From Mariannaea sp. PMI_226 (Eukaryota; Ascomycota; Sordariomycetes; Hypocreales; Nectriaceae): a stretch of 64,000 nt of DNA. The notes beneath the pieces were generated by a model. It was given only the letters and a program-made list of their open reading frames with translations, did no database searches and was not told the DNA's origin. Positions 56,418 to 64,000 of this stretch are shown here, piece after piece (position 1 is the first letter of the stretch; each line of letters begins with the position of its first letter). The position numbers were made by a program, and so were the translations under genes. The stretch lies in the NCBI GenBank assembly GCA_024336345.1, contig JANFOG010000003.1, positions 2,982,501-3,046,500 on the forward strand. Direction: 5' to 3'.

Positions 56418-57776
56418 ATGGCTTCTAACTCTAGCAGTTCCCTAGAGGCAGCGTCCCTCTTCAATGTCAATGGCCTGGTGGCCCTAGTTACCGGCGGAGG
56501 ATCTGGTGGGTTCTAACGTTCAAGCCCGTTTACTATTATTTTAGCACGAACAGAGCAGTTGACATTTTGTCACAGGAATCGGTCTCATGATGGCAAAGGC
56601 CCTCGCCCAGAATGGTGCCGCCAAGGTCTACATCGCAGGTCGCCGACTCGAGCTCCTCCAGCAGGCAGCCGCCTCGGTTGGCCCCAACGTGATTCCCGTG
56701 CAGTGTGATGTAACCAGCAAAGCCAGCCTTGAGGAGACGGCGGCCTTCGTTGAGAAGGATGCTGGCCATTTGAACCTCTTGATCTGCAATGCAGGCATTG
56801 CGGGGCCCCAAGTCAAGCAGATTACGCCAGAGACCACACTTGACGAATGGGTCGACCAGAACTGGGCGCATGGCATCGACTCGTACGTGCAGCCATTTAC
56901 CGTCAACACTGCGGCGGTCTGGTTCACGACCATGGCGCTGCTGAAGTTGCTCGACAAGGGGAACAAGGCCGGCAACGTGTGGCAGACTTCTCAGGTAATC
57001 ATCACCAGCTCCATCGGAGGATTCAACAAGAAGGCACCTGGAGGGTTCGCGTACGGACAGAGCAAGGCGGGTGCGACGTTGGCGGCCAAGCAGCTTGCTG
57101 TGGCGTTGCCTCAATGGGATATTCGGTGAGTTTTTTGCTTAACAGCCAGCCAGCCAGCCAGCCTACACAGTGACTAGATAACTCCTCCCCGAGGCAGATG
57201 AGGCCTCCGAAAAGCATATCTTGGTTTCATCGAAGCTGGGATTTGCAACGGGAGGGCTTTGATGAGTGATATTTCGACGGCATTGCTCGGTTATTGAGAC
57301 GGTATTTGGCTGACCCGGCGGTATATTCAGGGCGAATTGTATTGTGCCAGGGTGTAAGTCGCCATCCCTATTTCCCACATTTCTCGTTCCCAGCAATTTT
57401 TTTTTTCATTAGCCGTTGGGTAACCTCGGATATATAATTTCCTTTGGGGGAGTGAGGGGGATGATGTGTGTTTTTATTTGCAAGGAACGAGACCAAAAAG
57501 ACTGACACGGCGCAACCACTTGCGTTTGGACGTGCTGTAGTGTTCCCTAGTGAGATGTCGGCACCTATCGTCGGGCTCTACGGAGGCGGGGAGGGTGCGC
57601 CAAGCGGGAATAGCATCAGGGTGCCTGCAGCGGCCGTTCCGATGCGGCGGTTGGGCGACGAGAAGGACATGGCGGGCACGTTGCTCTATCTCGCCTCCCG
57701 AGCGGGCGCCTACAACAACGGGGCTGTGGTTACGGTGGATGGAGGCCGGCTCGGCAACTTCCCGGCGGCGTTCTAG
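56418..57776 (+). CDS. Short-chain dehydrogenase/reductase
   Basis: An NAD(P)H-dependent oxidoreductase of the classical SDR family, 298 residues. It has four exons: 56418-56505, 56576-57125, 57331-57353 (23 bases) and 57541-57776. The cofactor motif TGGGSGIG spans the first intron, NAG is present, and the catalytic residues are Ser174/175 (ITSSIGG), Tyr189 and Lys193 (YGQSK). The tiny third exon encodes RANCIVPG and is followed by FPSEMSAPIV and, at the end, VTVDGG. The last two introns (205 and 187 bases) are unusually long for this window and could hide an error or an alternative splice form, but the frame closes exactly. Substrate cannot be predicted. Similar fungal proteins are often annotated as 3-oxoacyl-ACP-reductase-like. 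It may belong with the P450 and PKS group. Confidence 0.85.
57143..57163 (+). repeat. CAGC tandem repeat in intron
   Basis: About five CAGC units lie within the second intron of the SDR gene. This may explain some length variation of that intron. Confidence 0.7.
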
Positions 57777-60447
57777 TCTTTTGAACTTGGAAGAAAGGGG
57801 GGGGGAGGGGGGGGAAGAGATGGAGGTTGATTTGATGTTTTATTGAGGGTATTGAAGACTGCATGAAAGAGGCTGACGGTGGAGTTGATCCGGACATGTA
57901 AATGCGGCGTCTAAAGACAAGGGTCTCTCTGCCACACTGCCACAGACTTACAGCCTCGAGGCTTTACTATGTAACTAGTGCCCATGACACCACACCACCC
58001 CCCCTCCCCCAGACCCTAGACAAAGTGGGCGGATCTTCAGTCTGGGGTGAAATCAACGTCGTCTGACGGGCTGGCAACTATGATAGGGCTACGAGAGCAA
58101 ATCACTCCATTCTCGCACATTGAATCCCGGCTGTCCAACCAGATGTTGAGAGATGGTGTTGTTTGATGAGGTCAAAGGGCGAGGAGGGGGGAGAAAAATG
58201 AAGAAATTATTCATGAATGCCCCCCCCCCTTTTTGGGAATGCTTTCTCATGGAGGAATTCTGAACGAAATGGGGTTCATAGCCGCGTACTCGGTTGAGGA
58301 ATCTGGTGACTTGTCGTGTTAGTGTCAGCTTATTCGACCCCCTGGGATGTTTGAACGAGGGCAAAAGAGCGATATTGCACCAGCCCACCACCACATGAAA
58401 AAAGCTGTAGTCGTGTGATTTTGTGTGGAATTTTTTTCTGATTTTTTTTTCCCCTGTGCCTTTACTCCAGTCTGGGGGACAGATTGCTTCATTCGCCCAG
58501 ACCAGATTCTCTCCACGGGGCATGGGGGAACTCCATAGAGAGGTCAATGCCCGCCATCCTCCATTGATGAAGCTATTCCTTTCTCCTTCTCGGGTGAGAC
58601 CGTAACTGAGGTTATCCGAAATTTACCGACAGGTGGTTCGGTCAGGTCGGTCAAGCCGGTCAGGAATAGCCTCACCTTGACTACGGCCTTGGCTGTTCTA
58701 TGGCCAGTTTTACCAGGCAGAACAACATGATAACGGCTCTCTGTATTTTTTTGGGCACTTTGTGAACGAACAAGTAGTGCGGAGCAAAATGCACCGAGCG
58801 CCCCAGTATACAGCAATGACATTGGTCGCTCACATCCCGATGCGAGAGCTGCAAGACCCGTTATTACGGCGTCTAAGTCGCATCGAACGCCCCTGCATGA
58901 TATTCAGATTACTTGGACATACGAACGGACTACAGTACGTCCGACATACTCCGTACGTATTGCGAAGTAACTGTAAACCATGTTGTCTGGATTGGCTAGT
59001 GAATGTGAATAGCTTCGGGATAATGTCAAAGCGATTGTCAAAGCGATTTTTGTATGTCCGGAGGAGCCAAACGCGCGAGTACGTTGAAATTGAGAAACCG
59101 ACGGCTTACAAGCCAAGACGAACCAATCCTGAAAAGGTTTGGATGGGGCTAATGAACGTCATGGTATTTCCGGAGCATGGAACTCCTGTTAGTTTTTATG
59201 ACATTGACTCGTTCGTGGCGAGCACTTGCTCGAGGATTCTATGTCTCTACTCTGTATCTTTGTACTATGTAGTTACCTGACTCCCATGTTGAATTCTCAA
59301 ACATGCTTCTCCATAATCAGCAACTACAAAATTTTCATACCTCTTTGATCATTTTGCATTCGATTCCTGATATCATTTCGGTGCTTCTTTTGAGGACAGG
59401 GGATCGATCTCCCCACCATTCTCATCTCTCTTCCTCCACGCCCCCCAAACCATGACCGAAGAGCTGGACCCCACCATGGCCCGAGCTTGGAGTTGCATCC
59501 CACGGATCCTTGACAGGCAGCCTGATCCTTTTTTTTCCAATGGCGTCTTTTTTCTTTTATCGTAGTCTAGCTGCGGCCCAACCAAAAACAGCCCGAGATA
59601 CAGTAGGCTACGGTTAGTACTGGTGAGAGAACGACTCGTTGGGCGGCTGGTTGGGTCCCGATTGCGGGGCCAGATAGTCAGTGAGGCGAAGAAAAGGACT
59701 ATGAATGCCGTAGCGTAGTACGGAGACTACTGTCTTATCAACAGTACGGAGTACCAAGGCCGCACAACAGAGTTTCGACACAAATCGTTGGCTTGCTTAG
59801 GTATTGATGTCGTCGTGGTTGAGCTGTTGAGCCAAGCTGAGACTGACCGACGTCATCGTTCTAGAAGCCAATCTTTCGCTTTGTAAACGCACGCCCAAGC
59901 ACCCATCACCATACCAGGGCCATGTCCAAAATCGCGACTAGAGAACCGAGGGAATCAACATCTGGGGGGAAAGCAGGAGGGCAGATGGGGAATTCAACAC
60001 AAGGTTTTTTTCTCCAGTAAAGTTACATGAGATCCGTTTGGTTGAACATGAAAAATAAAACAAAAGCTAGATTCGGAAAACACGCAATCTCACTCCTATT
60101 CGCTTTGGCGTGTCGGACTTATAACCCCCAAAATGACGTGTTGCAACACCAAGTGAGCTGTTGGCCAGGCCATCGATATAACCGAGGATATACTGCCAGT
60201 AGTAAGTCTGATCGCCATGGAGCCACATCGCGGTTTTTTTTCTGACCTCTGTGTCACTTCAAGGGATTTGTATTGTTAGGCAAGCGAACGGGCTTTTGTC
60301 GGTGCTGATATTCTATTTGCGTGTGTGAGGGTTTTTTTCTCTCCTACGCTTGCCTGTCCTTGAAGCCGTACATGAACAAGGGGGGAAGAGACGACAGGCA
60401 TCTATCTGTATGTACCGCATGGAGGTGTATAAGCGTGAAAAGCGCGT

Positions 60448-60474
60448 TGTGTGTGTGTGTGCGTGTGTGTGTGT
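60448..60474 (+). repeat. GT microsatellite
   Basis: About thirteen GT dinucleotide units interrupted once by GC. It is intergenic. Confidence 0.85.
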
Positions 60475-61942
60475 CTATAAGTCGGGCACTCTGAAGGGGT
60501 GTGGGTGTGAACCCATCTCGATGGTTCCTCGACGGGTAACTGGCATGGAGAGGTTTCCTGGTCCCTGACCCCAGGAGGACAAGCATTGCATCCTGGCCAA
60601 ATGTGCGATCGAAGTAACGCACATCATGTGTATTGCGTTCGACGATGAGTTGTTACTGGGAATCCTACTGATAGTCTCGCCATTGAGTGAATTGTCATGC
60701 TTTGTCTTGTATCATTTATCATCACTACGGGGTTACCGCCCACGAACAGTACATGTTATATGCACACAGATGCAGAATAGCACGTCTTTCACACCTTGTA
60801 CACCTTGACGACTTTTTTTCTTTTTCCTTCATCTGATTCTTAGTCAGGACCCTTCTTGGCCGAGCCGAGCAAGGTCAAGATTTCATGCGAGCCGAGCACC
60901 GAGTGGAGCGAATGGACAGACGGCCCGCCTTCGTTGAGCCGCGTGTGGATGCTTTCTCCTCCCCCATGTTCTTTGTGACGCTTGCCTTTTGGTTCCTTTT
61001 GTTGGGTCCCGCCGTCATGTTAGATTTTGTCATTAGCCTTCTCTCTATGTGCTCCATTTACGAGCTAATGATTACCAATTCGGACTACATCGGATCGCCT
61101 CGGCCAAGTTGAGAGTCTGAGCCTCTAAGTGAGGTATTGACAAACCAGCTCGTTAGCATGAACTGGTGTTGGGGCTCTCTGATTATTATAGTGTGCATTA
61201 GTTTACACGCTTGTACCTTTATTTCATAGTTATCATGACAAGTTTATCTACCGACTTACATACAATACCTTACATCATGCTTATTAGTTATCTTACCTGG
61301 CCTACGAGTCCACAAATATGAAATGTGAATGGAGGGATAATGCAAAGCTGAAAAGAAGGCAAAAAATTTGCAAAGATTTTCCGAACTACCGTTGGGCAGT
61401 AAATCTTCCCGTTCGTACCGTTCGTGTTGCTCCGCAGCTCCAGGCCCAACTTCCTAGAGCTGCCCTGTATAAGGAAGCTGAGCGGGCGAGGTGAGCGGGC
61501 GTCAAACAGCAGGTTGTGGCGTGTAGAGTGGGCGGTTTTGGCGGCGATGATATGCGATGCCCTCCAGATTGTGGAGGGTGATTTCTGGGGTATGGAGTGT
61601 TCTGCGGGAAAATAGAACAGCATGGAAAGTTTGAGAGAAGGCATGGAAGATGGGAGACATGGGAGATATGGTGTTGTCTGGCGCATTGCATGGGGGAGTG
61701 GCATGGATTGTAGCCTGTTTCATCCATCCAACAATGAGTATGGCAGGCAGCGCAAGCATGTTCCCCATGCCAAATCGGCCTCCATGCAACTTGAAGTCGT
61801 GAGATAATCGCAGAAGGGCCAGGACCCGAGTGGACGATGACCCCCCCAGAACACCGCCAGGACCACGATTCTCCCCCAACAACGAATGACGATGACGATG
61901 CAGCAGGTACAGGCTACTGAGAACCGGTAGAATCGCTCCCTC

Positions 61943-61990
61943 CATGTCCATGTCCATGTCCATGTTCTTGCCCATGCCCATGCTCATGTC
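61943..61990 (+). repeat. CATGTC/CATGCC hexamer repeat
   Basis: Eight consecutive hexamers of the CATGNC type: three exact CATGTC, then diverged units. On the minus strand they could read as alternating Met-Asp/Gly, but no gene is supported there. Confidence 0.75.
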
Positions 61991-62372
61991 TGCCTGCCTG
62001 CCAGTCTAGAACAAAGTCGCCGATTTCACTTCTTTCCTTTTTTTCCCCCATCATTTGGGGGCCTTCTTCTTTTTTGGGTCAACAGTTTCATTCCTGATGC
62101 AAAAGGTTAGTAGGTCAAGTTAGCCACGGCTAATCGACAGAGTACGTACAGCAGAGTACATGTTGGTGATTAGCCCAAAACCCAACCTCGGACAACACCC
62201 GGGCGTCGACGCAGCTATGCTCCCCCGCACCCGAAGATCAGAAGCAGAAGAACAATACATTTCATCGGCAAAGCCCAACCTCGCCTGCTTTTGGTACTTT
62301 GTAGCAGCCACTGCAGTTATGTACCGTGCTATACATACCGTATTGCCCGGTGCTGGAGTTTTGGTAATTGCC

Positions 62373-62472
62373 TATCTAGGTACCTTAGCTAAGGAACACG
62401 GTATGCTAGGTACTTAAGATAGGTAAGGTAGGTACCCCGTTCTGGTAGTTGGTAGCTACCTTTACCTTAGGT
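62373..62472. repeat. TAGGTACC / TTAGCTAAGG motif cluster
   Basis: The densest member of the dispersed motif family: GTACC/AGGTA copies on both strands, including the inverted repeat CCTTAGCTAAGG at 62383-62394 and AAGGTAGGTACC near 62425. It has strong palindromic potential. Confidence 0.55.
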
Positions 62473-63112
62473 GCTGTTCCACCTGCATGCACGCACGCCT
62501 CCCCCCGCTCATTAACGTCCCGTCCTCACTGACTGCCAGCTACCTTACCTACGTAATAAGCACAACAGGCGCTGTCATACAGCTCAGAGTCAGCTGGTGA
62601 TGGCAAGTATCAAAACACGCACATCAGCTCAAACACATACAACATCATGGATAATATCAGCCTTTTTTCCCGTCACATTGACGGGGAAAGGTCGGAGATT
62701 GGGACACTCGCTGGTCAGTCAGTCCGGCGCTCTCTCGCACTCACCCGCCTCAGAAATGTACCATAGTTGCAGCCTCTTGAACCCGTCTCAACTCAAATAC
62801 CCCGCAGCTTCATGGATGATGGATGGGTGACTCCCAGCTCTGTATGGCTGGCGCTCTCGATTGAGGGTGTGAAGGTGCGAGGGCACCATGGCTGGATGCG
62901 ACGCTGTGCCCGTCTACACCGGCGCTGTCCACCACTCACAAGGCTGTCGAGGCATGAACCAGCCCAAGTTCAGAGCTGTACATACTGTACATGCTACTAT
63001 TAACCAAACGCACACCAAGTAACTACTGCAGAGTTGCACTACAACACATGCCGAGAAGTAGTAAAAAAACAAACACCATAGCTTGGATAAGTCTGTCCTG
63101 GGTAGCCCTGGA

Positions 63113-63137
63113 CGGCCTGGCACGGCCTGGCACGGCC
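63113..63137 (+). repeat. CGGCCTGGCA tandem repeat
   Basis: Two and a half copies of a 10-bp unit. It is intergenic. Confidence 0.85.
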
Positions 63138-64000
63138 CCAGAAAAACCGAACAGAGGAACGATCCTCTCGGTGAGTGGCTCGCCGTGGTCAGCGATGCCT
63201 GTCTCGTCCCTGCTTGCGACGTCTGGTGGAGGGTCGCCAGTGGATGATATGAGTTCAACCCGTCGTCATCGACCGTCTGGATGAATATCACAGGATCCTG
63301 ATTCTGAGACTAAGAAAGCAAAAAATGCGCCCCTTTGCAACTCCTCCCCTCCTTCCCCGCGTCTTGACAACCTCGCTTTCCCGTCCCTTTCCGTTGATTG
63401 TTCAATTCCTCTTCCTCGTCATCGCCAATTGTCATCATCTTCTCTCGTTTCTCCTCTTCCACCTCCTCTCCCTCTCACTCTTAATCTCCTCTCCCCTCTC
63501 CTTCACACCTCACATTTTCCATATACTCCGAACTCCGATACTTTTGGTGTAAACTCCCGTCCCACCCCTTCAAAGAAACCCTCCCGCCTTGATACATTGC
63601 CTAAAAGAAGCTACCCGAACGAATTCCGTCTTCTTCCTAATTTCACTGCACTCTCTTCTGTTTTAGTTCATTCTCCTCTTTCAATTGCGTTCCCGATTCA
63701 AGTCCGGCCTCAATACATATCCGGTATTGCTATTCAGCCGTCGATCCTACATCATACACTACTACTGTATCTCCCATTTGCCGCCTATCGATTTCCGTGC
63801 TTATTAGCAGTGTTTGCTCTTCTCCCCATCAAACTATTCGCCCAACGCGGAGCTCTACGGGGCCTCTTTTTCTGGGTCCCGCTTGATACCTGGTAAGCCT
63901 CCTTTTCAACAATGCTTGTGCCTGGTCTGTCCCTCTCCCTCTCTCGCATTCTCATCTCCTATATCGTTTGTCCATCCTGTGCCCTGCAAGTGATGATCCA

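Larger units (their letters stand above)
57777..64000. other. Right-hand gene desert
   Basis: About 6.2 kb without a supported gene. It contains several poly-pyrimidine and homopolymer runs, a GT microsatellite (60448), a CATGTC repeat (61943), a TAGGTACC-type cluster (62373) and a short CGGCCTGGCA repeat. From about 63320 to the right edge the DNA is strongly pyrimidine-rich, and a GTAAGC donor-like site lies at 63893. It may be the long untranslated leader and first intron of a gene beyond the window. A 155-codon frame there starts with TTG and has no domain. Confidence 0.55.

Noticed and set aside
58762..59280. A 172-codon frame with many Arg and Cys
   Set aside because: No recognisable motif, no homology by eye and no gene structure around it.
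63429..63896. A 155-codon frame at the right edge
   Set aside because: It begins with TTG and is pyrimidine-driven (Ser/Leu/Pro). It is better explained as an untranslated leader.
1..64000. tRNA, 5S rRNA, CRISPR arrays and intact transposons
   Set aside because: I looked for B-box (GGTTCRANNCC), 5S core, direct repeats with spacers and transposase or reverse transcriptase motifs and saw none. A covariance-model search could still find a small RNA.

Overview
The window is nuclear DNA from a filamentous ascomycete, most likely a Sordariomycete and probably Hypocreales. The evidence is the gene set (PAN2, type III polyketide synthase, Zn2Cys6 regulators, a TCO89-like TORC1 subunit, SPF30), short introns of about 50-100 bases with GTAAGT/GTATGT-type donors and occasional CTAAC-like branch sites, and long gene-free tracts rich in poly-pyrimidine runs, microsatellites and TAGGTACC-type motifs. 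I rebuilt the gene models by eye, joining exons so that the frame closes exactly. All coding lengths given are multiples of three. Genus cannot be fixed from sequence alone.

Layout. 1-6315: gene-free desert with many simple repeats. 6316-8814 (-): RGT1-like Zn2Cys6 sugar-response regulator. 8815-13326: a second gene-poor tract. 13327-14254 (+): AusD-type small-molecule methyltransferase. 15917-20008 (+): PAN2 deadenylase with 11 introns. 20600-23140 (+): unknown large protein with an overlapping upstream start. 23499-25154 (-): RRM protein, probably a Nop8-like ribosome biogenesis factor. 26280-26906 (+): small secreted protein. 27080-28207 (-): cytochrome c haem lyase. 29158-31306 (+): mitochondrial ABC1/ADCK2-type kinase-like protein. 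32331-34061 (-): TCO89-like TORC1 subunit. 36426-37388 (+): SPF30-like Tudor splicing factor. 37753-38871 (-): IND1/NUBPL complex I Fe-S factor. 39327-41096 (+): BFR2/AATF. 41145-41576 (-): small four-helix membrane protein. 43365-44858 (+): type III polyketide synthase. 48999-52388 (+): second Zn2Cys6 regulator. 52728-54320 (+): cytochrome P450. 54440-55843 (-): BUD22. 56418-57776 (+): short-chain dehydrogenase. 57777-64000: a second large desert, ending in pyrimidine-rich DNA that may be the leader of a gene beyond the right edge.

How the genes fit together. Much of the middle is housekeeping: mRNA turnover and splicing (PAN2, SPF30), ribosome assembly (Nop8-like, BFR2, BUD22), mitochondrial respiration (haem lyase, IND1, ABC1 protein; cytochrome c and complex I maturation plus probable quinone handling) and nutrient signalling (RGT1-like, TCO89-like). 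The accessory content is the lone methyltransferase at 13.3 kb, the secreted protein at 26.3 kb and, most notably, a type III PKS, Zn2Cys6 regulator, P450 and SDR within 14.5 kb (43.4-57.8 kb). The last group could form a small alkyl-resorcinol or pyrone pathway, although BUD22 lies inside it and the PKS is about 4 kb from the regulator. That grouping is the best candidate for an undescribed system here, and it is inference rather than demonstrated.
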